A DNA stretch of 64,000 bases from Cuscuta epithymum (lineage: Eukaryota > Streptophyta > Magnoliopsida > Solanales > Convolvulaceae), in contig CAMAPF010001015.1 in assembly GCA_945859915.1 (NCBI GenBank), positions 4,548,001-4,612,000 on the forward strand, written 5' to 3'. How positions within the stretch are numbered: the stretch's first letter is position 1; each line of letters opens with the position of its first letter. Positions 33,432-45,199 of this stretch are shown piece by piece. The position numbers and the translations under genes were made by a program. The notes below the pieces were generated by a model. That model saw nothing but the letters and a program-made list of their open reading frames with translations. It did not search any database and had not been told where the DNA came from.

Positions 33432-36400
33432 TTAACAAGATGGAGGTTGAAGTTGCTTTAGCCGTCTAACAACTTGCTTCATTGTGGGCCTAGTTGACAG
33501 AGACTCCACGGTGCAGACAACTGCCAAATGTAACACCTCCACCAGATCATCCCGTGGGCCTGAGTCCCACAAACCGGCCGTGAAGAACTCCTTAGCCCGT
33601 CCTTGCCTCAATAGCATGCATGCCCAGCCAACAATGTTAAAGCCATTTCCGTACGAGGAGAAGGAAGGATCCAGAGCCTTCTTATCTGAAATCAACTCAA
33701 GCAAAACGACCCCGTAACTGTACACATCAGCCTTGTCAGAGACACGACAGGTCATTGCATATTCTGGGGCCACATATCCAAAAGTTCCCGCCACACCGGT
33801 AGTTGCGTGAGTTTCTGAAGTCCCCAAAAGCCTTGCCAGTCCAAAATCGGATAGATATGCATTGTAGTCCTCGTCTAAAAGGATATTGCTAGGCTTGACA
33901 TCACGGTGAAGAACGCGAGGCACACACTGATCGTGTAAGTAGGCAAGTGCCCGGGCTATGTCTAGAGCAATCTTGTGAAGTACTCTCCAGTCAGCGGCCC
34001 GCGCTGGCCTTTCCTGGATGAACTTTTCCAAATTACCCCCTGGTAAATAATTATATATAAGAAACATCTCCGCTTCACTGGCATGATATCCTATCAAAGT
34101 CACGAGATTCGGATGCCGAAGCCTCCCCAGGGTTTTTATTTCTGCGTCAAATTGTTGAAAGCCTTGGAAACGTCCCACTGAAAGCCGTTTTACAGCAACT
34201 AAGACTCCTGGTGAGATCTGAGCCTTGAACGTTGCTCCAAATCCACCATTGCCAATGCAATTTCCGGCATTAAAATTTCCGGTGGCGTGTACAACATCTT
34301 CGTATGTCAAAGGGACTCCAATTTCCGTGAAGACTGTGACTTCCCTTCGTATAGATCCGGCGACTCTGGATATTGGATTCAACTTTCTGGTGTAAATGAA
34401 GATGATGATGAGACCAATGAGAACCAACAGGATAGCTGATGCCGATGCTATAGATGCAATCTCTATCGAATTCAACCCCCCATTGCCTCTTTTTTCATTC
34501 GAACTTATTGGAGGTAGTACTGGAGCGTTTTGTGAATCCCCCAATACCCCTAGCTGATTTGTGGATGGTAATGGAGAGAAGATATGGCATGGTTGGAGAT
34601 TAGGGTTCCCAAGAACACTATTGCACTTCGTAAAATTGGCATTAGGGGGTAGCGGACCAGACAAGTTATTAAAAGACACGTTAAATGCACCTAGTGTGGT
34701 CACGTTTACAAATCCAGATGGGATCTCACCTGACAGCTTGTTGTTGTTGAGGAGGAGGACATCCAAGTTCCTTAAATTCACCAGATCTTTCGGTATCCTG
34801 CCTGACAAAGAATTTGAGGAAAGATCAAGCACTTCCAATGACTTCAACTGATCCAAGCTCACCGGGATGGACCCATTCAAACCATTGCCAGCTAAAGAGA
34901 GATACTTGAGATCCTTCATCATCCCAAAAGTGCTGGGAATTTCTCCTTGCAATATATTCCAACTCAAATTAAGAGAAATGAGAGAAACCAAATTCCCTAT
35001 ACTTGGAGGAATGGACCCAGAAATCCGATTCTTGGAGACATCAAAAAGCTGGAGACACCTGCAACTAGAGCCAATATCTGCTGGGATCCAACCAGACAAC
35101 CCATTGTTGCTCACGTTTACAATCAAACTTCTCATATGTCGACACTGATCCATGATACTTCCAGGAAAAGTCCCTGTCAACCAATTACTACCAGCAAGAA
35201 ATGCATAAACAGGTATGGGATCTCCTAAAAATGAGTCACGTTCTATGGGCAAAAACGTCAGTTGGCCGGTAAAGTTGTTGCCATTGAAGTTATGAACCAC
35301 GGCAGGACCAAAACCATCTCCAAACAATGTTGTGCTGGCTTCAACCATAGCTCTATGGGTAAAGAATGAAAGGTAAGCTGAAAATGAATCTCTTTTCACA
35401 CTTGCAAGATGATAACATGTTTTGTTATTTCTGAATGCTGGAAGAGAACCTGAAAGATGATTCCCACTCACGTCAAACACATTCATGCAAGGAACTGGAA
35501 GTTCTTCAACAAGCTCGCCAGTTAGCCTGTTCAGGCTCAAGTCCAGGAAATATAAATTCTTGCAGTTACTAAACAACCCCGATATATCTCCTGTGTAGTA
35601 ATTCTGACCCAGGTTCACCATCTCTAGGGTGTTACATTTACTCCAGTTTCTGGGAAAGCTGCCTTCCATTGTTGCCCTAGGAGCCCATATCATCTGCAAA
35701 CCGGGAAGTCTGACAATTTCATCTGGAATCATTCCCTCATAAAAATTGTACTCATCACTATTGGCTGCTGATTTTGCAGTTGAGGAACTGCCTGCTGAAT
35801 AAGAAGTATTAAGAAGTGGATCCCACAAATTCGACAACACGATTATGGATAACTTTGTGCAATTTGCCAGCTGAGATGGAATGAATCCACTAAGGCTGTT
35901 TCTCGACACGTCCAACACTTGAAGTTGATTCAATTGACCGAACTCAACAGGTATGCTCTCTTCGAACATGTTTGAATAGAGGAGTATCGACTTTAACTGT
36001 GTGCAATTGCCCAAACTTCTTGGAATAGCTTCTGTTAAAAAATTACCTGCCAGCTCAAAATACTCAAGGTTTCCACAGTTCTGCCCAATCTCACTAGGGA
36101 TAGGTCCGCTAAGTCCATTGAAAGATAAGTACAAACCACTCAGGTTCCTAAATTCACCAATGAAACGGGGAACAGTTCCGTTAACTTGATTTCCAGCCAA
36201 ATTCAAAACTTGCAGCCCGACACAACTTCTGAACGAATTTGGGATCTCTCCTGTTAACTTATTAAAACCCAGATTGAGAACCCTCAGTTTCTTTGAGCCT
36301 TTAAGCACATTAGGGAGAGATCCGGTTATCAAATTTCCCTCCAGATCCAAAACTTCAAGATTCTCCATAGCCCAAATCTCTTTAGGAATCTCGCCACTTA

Positions 36401-36857
36401 ATTCATTAAAAGGAAGCGACAAGACGCTAAGTTCAGTGAGTTTAGCTAGAGACGAAGACAGTTTGCCCACGAGTTTCACATCACTATTCCAACAATCCCT
36501 TCTAATCCCAAAGCCATAGAGTGGAAACTGAGAAACTTGAGTACAAGATGAAGAAGCAGAATTACCTCCGCCGCTTATGTTCAAAGAAACGACCCGGTAA
36601 TTGGAAGCACATGAGATTCCGGGCCACGAACAGTAACCAGAACTGTTTAAGCTCCAGCTCGACAATACTCCGTGTGGATCCGAAACTGAAGCCTTGAACT
36701 CCAAAAGAGCTGAGTGATCCGAATCCACGCCCAAAGCAACACTGGAGAACGACCAAATGAGAAACAAAAGATTCAGGGATTTTTGAAGATGGTACCATTT
36801 GACCACGGAAGAACGACGACCCATAACTGGAATCCTAAGAATACTCCAAGAACCCAA
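33432..36857 (-). CDS. RPK2: LRR receptor-like kinase RPK2 (TOADSTOOL2)
   Basis: Single exon, 1141 aa; the Arabidopsis protein is about the same length. An N-terminal hydrophobic signal peptide ends near VALG (residue about 43). An LRR N-cap (HSALLEFKASVSDPHG, CSWPGISC) follows, then about 20 leucine-rich repeats in two blocks split by an island with LYFLD and HNFNGNNFTG. The transmembrane helix is 798-822. The kinase has Gly loop GNGGFGA at 869, Lys 890, HRDVKPSN at 984, DFGLAR from 1004, and ends MKQVVRRLKQLQPPSC. All catalytic residues are present, so it should be active. RPK2 acts at the plasma membrane in CLE-peptide signalling, meristem size, embryo patterning and anther tapetum. Met12 is an alternative start, since the signal peptide begins later. 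Confidence 0.96.
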   Translation of the reverse strand: MGSWSILRIPVMGRRSSVVKWYHLQKSLNLLFLIWSFSSVALGVDSDHSALLEFKASVSDPHGVLSSWSLNSSGYCSWPGISCASNYRVVSLNISGGGNSASSSCTQVSQFPLYGFGIRRDCWNSDVKLVGKLSSSLAKLTELSVLSLPFNELSGEIPKEIWAMENLEVLDLEGNLITGSLPNVLKGSKKLRVLNLGFNKLTGEIPNSFRSCVGLQVLNLAGNQVNGTVPRFIGEFRNLSGLYLSFNGLSGPIPSEIGQNCGNLEYFELAGNFLTEAIPRSLGNCTQLKSILLYSNMFEESIPVEFGQLNQLQVLDVSRNSLSGFIPSQLANCTKLSIIVLSNLWDPLLNTSYSAGSSSTAKSAANSDEYNFYEGMIPDEIVRLPGLQMIWAPRATMEGSFPRNWSKCNTLEMVNLGQNYYTGDISGLFSNCKNLYFLDLSLNRLTGELVEELPVPCMNVFDVSGNHLSGSLPAFRNNKTCYHLASVKRDSFSAYLSFFTHRAMVEASTTLFGDGFGPAVVHNFNGNNFTGQLTFLPIERDSFLGDPIPVYAFLAGSNWLTGTFPGSIMDQCRHMRSLIVNVSNNGLSGWIPADIGSSCRCLQLFDVSKNRISGSIPPSIGNLVSLISLNLSWNILQGEIPSTFGMMKDLKYLSLAGNGLNGSIPVSLDQLKSLEVLDLSSNSLSGRIPKDLVNLRNLDVLLLNNNKLSGEIPSGFVNVTTLGAFNVSFNNLSGPLPPNANFTKCNSVLGNPNLQPCHIFSPLPSTNQLGVLGDSQNAPVLPPISSNEKRGNGGLNSIEIASIASASAILLVLIGLIIIFIYTRKLNPISRVAGSIRREVTVFTEIGVPLTYEDVVHATGNFNAGNCIGNGGFGATFKAQISPGVLVAVKRLSVGRFQGFQQFDAEIKTLGRLRHPNLVTLIGYHASEAEMFLIYNYLPGGNLEKFIQERPARAADWRVLHKIALDIARALAYLHDQCVPRVLHRDVKPSNILLDEDYNAYLSDFGLARLLGTSETHATTGVAGTFGYVAPEYAMTCRVSDKADVYSYGVVLLELISDKKALDPSFSSYGNGFNIVGWACMLLRQGRAKEFFTAGLWDSGPRDDLVEVLHLAVVCTVESLSTRPTMKQVVRRLKQLQPPSC

Positions 36858-37040
36858 GTCCGTTGCCTGCTGCTATGAAACAGACCTGGAAGTTTGGGTT
36901 TTGCTGCAAGAGAAAAACCCTAACCCTAAAAGCTTGGGGTGGTTCTTGTGAACGGTCGAGGAGGAAAAGAGAAGGAACAGAGAGAAGAGAGGAAAAGACA
37001 AGATAGACAGCACAGTGGGCACTTCGTTTCTTCTTTTGAC
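36858..37040 (-). promoter_or_regulatory. 5' leader/promoter of RPK2 with telo-box
   Basis: A telo-box AAACCCTAACCCTAAA lies at 36915-36930 (plus-strand reading), and 36955-37015 is a pyrimidine-rich tract on the gene strand. Both are common around the start sites of plant genes active in dividing cells. No firm TATA box. Confidence 0.5.
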
Positions 37041-38554
37041 AAACCGCGTAGCTCTTTACATTTTAATACGTTAGTATTCCTTTTCCAAAAGTGAAATCAA
37101 AATTTCAGTGTAATTTTCAAAATTAAAAATTAATCCCATGAGTCTCATCAATTAATTTTTCATAAAACATTGAGTATGTGGACTAAATTTTAATTTCACG
37201 CATATAATAATTATTAAAATAAGTAAAATTAAAATTACTTTGTACTGAATTGGTTGAAGTTTATATAGGGGAACTATATTAACTATTTTTTCACTCGGAG
37301 TGTAATATCTTCTTTATTTAATTAATAAAATATATTTTAAATTTATTTTCTTATAATTAAATAGATTCAACCAATTTAATTATTCCAGTCAGAATTTCAT
37401 CAATTTCAATCGATTCAACTGATTCCACAACTTTCAAATTTGTAAAATAACTCTAAATCTACAAATGCGTACAAGCAGGACTAACATATACACAAAGTGC
37501 ATAAATAGGAATAATTGTATTTTGTTCTCAACATAAGAATTATCTTATACTACTAAAAGTATAAAACTTCCACAATTAGGAGTGAGTGAATATATAAATG
37601 TTCTTTATTAATACTAATGTGTGCGTTTAATATATCTTTTGAGAAACAAGATAAATGAAGATATTTTTAAATTAAATTGAAGCATAAACAAAATGTAAAA
37701 AGAAGTCTATTATTTAGAGATTAAAAATTAGCTAAATTATTTGGGTGAATCATGTCATGGACTCTTAGAAATGATTATAAAAACTTATCACTTTTTTAGT
37801 GACATCAAGCTGATATCATCATGACATCATCATTACGCAGCTCCCGCATCTTCCTTGCGTAGGAAGGCCTCTCCCATTTTCTATATTCTTTTTCCATTAA
37901 TGGAGTGAATTGGGTAAATTTATGGGCTTCCCTTTCAAAAAACCCGCATTCCCTGCTCACCATGGAATTAGGGTTGGAGAAAATATATAAGAATTTCAGT
38001 ATATCAAAACTTATTGTTTTCCTTGAAAAAACTTATTATTTTCAAAATGTACACAATTTATCGAAATTTGTGGAAACTTGTGGTTACACTAAGAGCATCA
38101 CGAATGTGTCACTACTGACGTTGAAAAAAGTGACTCGTCATAACACTCTAACATATCCATTTCGGTTATATATTCATTTCCAACGCAGTATGTTATCGTC
38201 AGTCTAATGCTGACCTGATAACAATTAATTAAAACAATGTTAACGTCATTGTCGTGGTCTTTCACATACTGACTCAGCAAAACGTGTGAGAGAAATATAG
38301 CCAAAAATGTATTTAAAAAAATCCGCCAAATTTTCCACCGATTAAAATATCTACCGCCAAAAAATTCATTTACGAGATAAGTAGTAGGATAAATGATATC
38401 GCCCACCCACTTTGCTTTTACGCCTTTTGGCTCTCGTGTAAAGCTTTTGTAGATGTTCGTTCCAAGGTAAAAAAATTCTCTTCTTCACTGTATTTAATTT
38501 CTGATAAGTTAAAAGATTTCTTTCATTTCCACATATTTCTTTTCATCATCTTTA
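37041..38554. other. AT-rich intergenic DNA
   Basis: No gene seen. The two frames near 37905 and 38098 overlap on opposite strands and have no recognisable domain. Confidence 0.45.
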
Positions 38555-38715
38555 CTTCATGCCACAAAGGCTCCCATCTACGGTAGGGTTAGGGGTCAGA
38601 TGTACGCAGTCTTACCTCTGCACTAAAGCACAAAGAGACTGCTTCTGGATGATCTATAGTGAAAATCGCATCGAGAATTGCATGGAGGGCTTCATAACTA
38701 GGAAACGCAAACAGT
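38555..38715 (+). mobile_element. SINE-like fragment, copy 2
   Basis: Matches 19775-19940 in GTACGCAGTCTTACCTC-type blocks, AGACTGCTTCTGGATGA and ATAGTGAAAATC. Same orientation. No tRNA-like head. Confidence 0.5.
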
Positions 38716-39376
38716 TTAGTGGTCCATTTTACTCTATTTCCACATATTTCCTTTGTTAAATTAAAATCTTATTCTCTCAAATCAGTTTTAGAAGCAGGTC
38801 TCTTTCTATCAACACCACTTTTTGATTTTTTAAAAATGATAATGAATCTATATATAATTCAAGAAATGATAAGGAGGTATGATTGATTCTCATGAGAAGT
38901 GATTCTATCGGCATCACTACAATCAAATTATTTTCCTAATATACATGTAAAAGAAACATCAGTGATTATTTCAAAATATAACATGTATGATTGATTCTTA
39001 TATGATAATATAACATGCATGTTATTGTACTTGGATAACATACCAGAAGTGGTAATTATACCGTTATACCAAAAGTCAAATTAGGTATATCAGAAGCAAT
39101 TTATTTTAAGTGGAAATGATCCTAGCTATATCCATGTTGTTTGAATTATTTTTACTTTTTGGGGGAGATCGTTATTGTTTTATACATATCTATGTTTGTA
39201 TATATTATTTTAGAAAAATGTGTTGTTTTAGCATGTGATATGTTTAAATGTAGAAACATAATTATAATAATTATTGTTCAAGATTGAATATAATCTTAAT
39301 AGGTCCTTATTATGTTTTATTTAGAACAAAATGCTTCGAATAGAAACAAAACATAGATAAAGTTGTTAGTCTGGCC
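38716..39376. other. AT-rich intergenic DNA
   Basis: No gene or clear element seen. Confidence 0.45.
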
Positions 39377-39384
39377 GTCTGGGC

Positions 39385-39561
39385 CATGGGCGTAGACAGG
39401 GGGTGGCCATCCCTGTCCATGGCCCAGCCCAAATTTTAAAAATATCTAAATTTTTAAGGTAAAAAATTCTAAAGTAAAAAAATATCTAATATTTTAAAAA
39501 TATTTCTAAAAATATTCTTTGTACTGGCCCAGTCCGGCCCAGTGTCCTGGCTCCGCCCCTG
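39385..39561. mobile_element. Short hAT MITE
   Basis: 177 bp, ends CATGGGCGTAGACAGG and, inverted, CAGGGGCGGAGCCAGG (12 of 16 match), 8-bp duplication GTCTGGGC (39377-39384 and 39562-39569). Non-coding. Confidence 0.75.
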
Positions 39562-39898
39562 GTCTGGGCCATCAAAAGTATACAAATAAATGTAATTAAC
39601 TATGTTTTATTTTCAAAGTAGGAGTTATTTGATTGTATCATAGAAATAATTAGACTAAAATAACGATTGTTTACAAAAACATGAATAATTTCAGAGTAGT
39701 AATGGAATGATGGTAACTTATGTTCAATTTTTAAACCTAAGTTACTATGAAACTACCGTACATTGTAGTAACTATATTAGTCATAATTGTGTAAATAAAT
39801 TTTTTATATAGTGATATTTTTGAGAAAAAAAACTACGGAATATATTATAAGCATAAAACTTTCCCGACTAGGACTGGAGTTCTACTTTAGGAAGAAAA

Positions 39899-40932
39899 TA
39901 ATATTAACCTTATTATTTTTTTTAAGCAGAAGTTTATTAAAATTTTATTAAGAATAGTACAAAATGAGAAAGCAAGTGAAACAAAAAAAAAATAGAGAAA
40001 CTAAATCGCTAATGAGTGAACGACTCAAAAAGACCCTACAAATCCGCCACCAATCAAATCCCTAAAGTAAAACAAATAGCTCCCCGATGAATTGTCTTGA
40101 GTTGCCCGAAAGAGATGAAATCCCCAAAAATCCATAAGCTAGTTCCGTAAAGATAGAAGCAACCCTATGCTTCATCTAATTTTTTAGCCTTGAGACGAGC
40201 ACTCCGTCGAGGTAGCAGCAATCTAGAACTGGCCGAGTCCCATTCAGTGTCAGCAACTCGGTCTAGCAGCTCACGATCAGAAAGTATTCTTTTAACAGGC
40301 GTCACTTCAAAAACTTTTCCACCCGAAGCATTAGATTCTGAAACTTCAGTCTGAGGAGAAATCAATTCCTCCGCTAATAGAGGTTCAGTGTGAGGTTTGG
40401 GGTCTGCTAAGCGATCAAGCAGCTCTCGGTCCGTTAATAACCTTGGTACAGGCGTAGCTCCTAATTCATCATCTGATGAATCCGAAAGATCAGTATCCGT
40501 CACTTCCAAATTAGTGGAGATTACTCCCACCTCTAATGTGGATTCCAAATTATGACCCTCAAAAGAAACCTGGAGAGGTTCAACCTCTAAAACATTAGTA
40601 CCGCAAACTTCTTTGTCTTCCATCCCGATTAAAGTGGAATTTTGTGAGTCATGACAAATAACAGAGGAACCTTCCAAATGTACCCCAATATTGTTCACAT
40701 CCTCTCTAAATAGTAAGGAAGATATTGAGTCCACACTATCCGTAAAAGAACCCAAATAAGAATAATCAAAAGCTCTAAAATCATCATCCCATTGAGTGTG
40801 AGATTGCATTATGGAAATTTCCTCAGATATACGTTGTTTATCAAACCATTTGAGTGCTCTTTCCAGTTCTGATTTAAAACGATAAAATCCTTCATTATTC
40901 CAGCCTTGAGGAACTATAATATTGACCTTATT
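39899..40932 (-). mobile_element. Poly(A) retroposon carrying an acidic ORF
   Basis: The 16-bp repeats TAATATTAACCTTATT (39899-39914) and TAATATTGACCTTATT (40917-40932) differ at one site and frame 1002 bp. A T-run at 39916-39923 next to the left copy is the poly(A) tail of a minus-strand transcript. The piece consists of an ORF (40916-40165) and about 250 bp of 3' untranslated sequence. This is target-primed insertion of a truncated RNA. Confidence 0.85.
40165..40916 (-). pseudogene. 5'-truncated ORF of unknown function in the retroposon
   Basis: A frame to 40941 exists, but its first 8 residues read out of the flanking duplication. The inserted protein starts near VPQGWNNEGFYRFKSELERA. It is acidic, with Ser/Asp stretches (DTDLSDSSDDE). 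A motif TPVxRxLxDRELLDRxAD occurs twice, near residues 163 and 214, and the C-terminus is basic (PRRSARLKAKKL), perhaps a nuclear signal. The N-terminal words resemble segments of plant LINE ORF1-like proteins, but I do not firmly recognise the family. The frame is open throughout, which suggests recent insertion. Whether it is expressed cannot be said. Confidence 0.6.
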
Positions 40933-43156
40933 TATGCACAATGTCTATGTTGTAATCATATTTAATAAATATTCTTAGTTTAATTTGTTGTTATTTTTTA
41001 AATATTGATTTTAGTATATCACTGGTAGCACCAATTTTGTTGATTTTATTTTGCACATAATAATTTGTTGCATTAAAATTTGAGTATGACATGGTACTAT
41101 ACTAGTATTGTACATTTATGGTACCAGAAAATTTGATATGTCGCAGTATGGTACACCAAATTTTGGGTAAGATAACTGTATATATTTATGTATATATGTG
41201 AAAAGTTTTGATACGTTAAGTATCAGATAAAATATACAATATTTCGTAACAAACCATCCTTATATACAATACAATATAACAACGTAAATGTTTTTGAGGT
41301 GGATATATCATATATCCAAGAATAGGATAACTATTATTCATCTCATGAATTACAAAGGCGAGTAAAAAACTATTAATGTCATCACTTTTTCCATAAAGTA
41401 CGGCTACTTTGATCTATTTTTTTGAGGAACAAAAAGTATGCCTTGTATCTTTTTGGCATGTTATTGAAAAATAAATGCAATACATTCTCTTGTCAAATAC
41501 TTGTGAGCTATCAGAATTGGGGGTGACGGTCATTTATTCTCCGTAAAGTTTTTAATTTTTTTCATTGGCAATTTTATCTATGGTCTAACTTTAGAGATGA
41601 AATTATGTGCAACTTTTTTTTGAAAATGTGTAAAAAAGTACAATTTTATTGTATGTGAAATTACAAATATAGTTGTGTCAATGTTATAAAAAGTTAACTA
41701 TGTAAATCAATTTTAACGGTGATAACGATAATTATAAATATTCGGGCAAGTGGGGTGACATTTATAGTTTTCAAATGATGGGATCATTGTGCCCCAACTA
41801 AGGAGGAAGATCACAATATCCGCGAAGACGGAATAGAATCTGAATAATGAGTACAAATGAAGTAAATAAAAATAAAGTCCGACAAGATTAAGGAATTCAA
41901 GTTCCGGTTGTTTGGTAAAATAAGTAAAAAGACCAATTAAAAAGCTAAATTTTATGAGTGGGTGTGTGATTTGAGATTTTTGAATGATAAAAAAGGTACG
42001 AGTAATATTTATCTTGCATCCCCTGCCATGTTTCTTCAGTCAATTTGGAATTTTTAAGAAAATATTGTTACACTATTTGGACTTCCCTATTTTTGCTTTC
42101 CACTCATCTCTTGCCTTCTTGCCATACCTGCAATGCTATTATATATGAGGCTACAATACGATCTTATCACATAATATGGACAAAATAAATAATAAAATTG
42201 TGAACCACATTAGCTAGATTTATTACATATGCCATGTTTGTTTAATAGCGGTTGGAGTGCAAAACGCTAAATCGTGCAATGTAAGTTGATAAAATTTACT
42301 ACGATGTCCTATGCATTTACATGTAATTAATCATAAAAAATTAGTGGTGTAATTAGGATCTTTTTTCCGAGTTCCGGGTAGCTGGAAAAATAAACCTATT
42401 CATATATTCTTTACTTAAAAGCATTCAAAATTGAAAAAAAAAATTAAAAACAAATTATCTAACTTGGGACGAGCCGAAGTTGCCCAATATAACTAAGCTC
42501 TTCCACACATTTGATATAAATGTATCCTTATAACATTCTTCCAAAAATAGGATCATATGTTTAATCATTCTTCCAAAAATAGGATCATATGTTTGATTTA
42601 ACTTAATTAATTAATTAATTAACCTAAGCTAATCGATCAATTGTCCCCTAGTTTCCTTGTGCATCATCAAGTTCGTGGTGGCAGCAGCAAATTCGGGCGG
42701 CGGCGGCGGAATAATGGTAGATTAGCGGAGAATTCTAGAAAAAAAAAGTCTTGTGCTAGGCAATGGTCCAGCGAAATGGGGGCAACAGTGCTCTAAACCT
42801 ATGAGAGTATTTTGGTCCAATCACAAATGAAAAGTCCTATTTAAGTCATTTTAAACTAGTACGACCTATTTTTGGAAGAAGAAAAAACTATGTTTAGTAA
42901 TGCAGGAGGAAAAATCCATTGGGTGGCAGAGGCGGCAGTCTTTTTTTCCGTTGTTAATTTTCTTTTTAATTTATAAATATTTATTATTTTTGACATTTTT
43001 TATTATTTTTTACGATTTAATTATGAATTAAAACATTTTAAAAACTACAAGGTTATATTTGTCGAAACAAACATAAGTAGTCCTACTGTGGGGATTTTAA
43101 AAATGTAGTTCTATTTGTGATTTTTTTTTGCCCTTTTTAGTCCTATTTAGATAATT
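40933..43156. other. AT-rich intergenic DNA
   Basis: No gene seen. A 32-bp tandem pair around TTCTTCCAAAAATAGGATCA lies at about 42528-42590, and its complement TATTTTTGGAAGAAG at about 42870 suggests a decayed inverted-repeat element (about 42530-42890). A short GGC repeat is at 42695-42712. AGTCCTATTTAGATAA near 43140 resembles the end of the MULE-like element 61221-62497. Confidence 0.4.
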
Positions 43157-43462
43157 TGATAAAAATGTATAATGCCATGAATTTCTCAAAAACTTCAAAA
43201 TGCATTAATGGTGGAATTACAAGAGAAAATCAAAGAAAGTAACGAGACACTTAGAGAGTCTCAATTTCCCAACCGAGTTCTATTTGAATACCAGCCTACT
43301 TAACCTTCACCACTTCTGCTATTTATTTCACTCTATTCCTCGACCTAGGATTGCCACATCGGCTAACTATTTAACTGCTTATTCCTTACCCTCCTACGGT
43401 ACACTTTGTTTTAGTATTTAATAACATTTCTAGCCACATACAATACATTCATGTTCTTGTCA
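43157..43462 (-). repeat. 3' LTR of the old gypsy element
   Basis: Begins TGATAAA and ends CTTGTCA. Shares GGTGGAATTACAA, GAAAATCAAAGAAAGTAACG and TAATAACATTTCTA with 49231-49558; lacks about 20 bp near its start. Confidence 0.8.
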
Positions 43463-43699
43463 ATTCTCCCGTCCTTGAAAATTCACCTTGTCCGGCCAGT
43501 GGTGGAAATCAGGAAACTGTTCCTGAATGACATGCAACACTTTTCAAAGAATTTTCATATTTGGGTAAATCCATCCAATGGATTTTTCCTTCAACATTCA
43601 TCCTTGAATCCACCACTTTTTCAAGCAACACATGACGTTCTCATTCCTCTATTAAGCACTTAGGAAGAGCCTATCATGGAATACTAGGATACAAAACAT

Positions 43700-44500
43700 T
43701 CTTGAGTAAGAAAACATGGAATACAGGTTGTCGTAGATAGTTTTAGTTTAAATGCCATTGAACTAAGCTTTTCTATAATCTCAAAAGGACCATAGTACTT
43801 GGGCTCATATTCTCATTCATCCTTATTGTCAAACTTTGCAACTTATATGGTTGTATCTTCAAAAACAAATTTTCCCCTACTTCCATCTACACTTCTCTTT
43901 CATGTTTACTAACCTATTGTCTAATCTAATTTTGAGGAGTGGCTAAGTTTCCTTTTACCTCTTCTAACTTCATATTTCTCTCAGGTGTAAGTCTCGCTAC
44001 TTCTTCTATGACAGTAAGGTTCACATCCCTTTTTTACTATTGGAGGATTTTGCCCATATAAAGTCTTATAAAGTGTCTCTTTGAGGAATACATTGTAGTC
44101 AGTGTTGTACCAGAATTCTACCAATGGTAACCATTAGTCCATTATCTAGGTTTTTTCATTTAAGCATCTCAGGTATGTTTTTCTAGACATCTACTGACCA
44201 CCTCTGTCTGAATATCCGTTTAAGGGTGGTAGGTTGTGCTGGATTTTAACTGACTACCTGTCAGTTTGAACAATTCGGACCAAAAAGGGGTGAAGAATAT
44301 ACTACCTCTGTCACTCTCTATGTATTTAGAAAATCCATGTAGTTTAACCATTTCTTGGATAAACACTTCAACTACATCTTTGGTATTAGGGGACGAGGTA
44401 GAGCCATAAAATGGGCAAGTTTGGTTATGTATGTTAACTACAACCAGCATGGTATCCTTTCCTTGCTCCTTATGTAGACATCCATTGAAATCCATGTTGA
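43700..44500 (-). pseudogene. Integrase remnant of the old gypsy element
   Basis: 44495-44220 reads DFNGCLHKEQGKDTMLVVV, DVVEVFIQEMVKLHGF and an SDRGSIFFTPFWSELF block, the catalytic core of Ty3 integrases with the central Asp still present. A C-terminal piece, YGPFEIIEKLS, appears near 43780. Several stops lie between. Confidence 0.75.
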
Positions 44501-44514
44501 TGTGTACCCATACT

Positions 44515-44679
44515 TAGTGGCGGATTTGGATATTAGGTTTTGGGTGTTCAAAACCTTTTTACAATTACATTTAAAGAGTAATAAATAATTATACCAAATT
44601 TACACATATGTACGTACATGTTTTTCAAAATTTTGGGTATTCATGTGCATACCTTGGAACATGAGTGGCTCCGCCACTG
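44515..44679. mobile_element. Short hAT MITE in the gypsy element
   Basis: 165 bp, ends TAGTGGCGGA and, inverted, CAGTGGCGGA, 8-bp duplication CCCATACT/CCCACACT (44507-44514 and 44680-44687, one change). It splits the integrase region from upstream pol. Confidence 0.75.
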
Positions 44680-45199
44680 CCCACACTTGATTTGGAATTG
44701 GTAACGGGTGAAGCAAATGTGCGGGTTGTAGAATTTGATACTTATTTCTTTGACAAATTAAATATCACATCCCTACATATAATTTTTAATGTCCGTCCTC
44801 ATGCTTCTTGAGTATAAAAGGTTAGAAATTATCTTCATTCTAAAATACCCTTAGTGACCACACTGTTGCAGAATCGTTATATTCCTTTAGAGTTTTGGCT
44901 ATTCTGGTAGACTCCTTAGGTAACACCAATCTGCTTATATAATAGAGGACCCCCTTTATTAACTGGAAGTCTAAGAATTGATCAAGTGGAGTTACTTATT
45001 TCTGAATAATGTTATGGCATTTAGAATCCTTTACTAACTCTTCTTCTAAACCCTCCCATTCCTAGGAAGTCACTATGAACAAGGAATGTAAACTTTGTTT
45101 CCTTGAAAGAGCATCCACATCTATATTCTCAATTACTAGCTTGTATTTAATAATGAAGTTATAACCCAACAACGTAGCTACCCATTTTTGCTGCTCTTC

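Noticed and set aside
37905..38406. Two overlapping frames on opposite strands
   Set aside because: AT-rich, no homology recognised, no gene structure around.
40917..40941. Methionine at 40941 as start of the acidic ORF
   Set aside because: It lies in the flanking target duplication and adjoining host DNA, so the first residues are not part of the retroposed protein.
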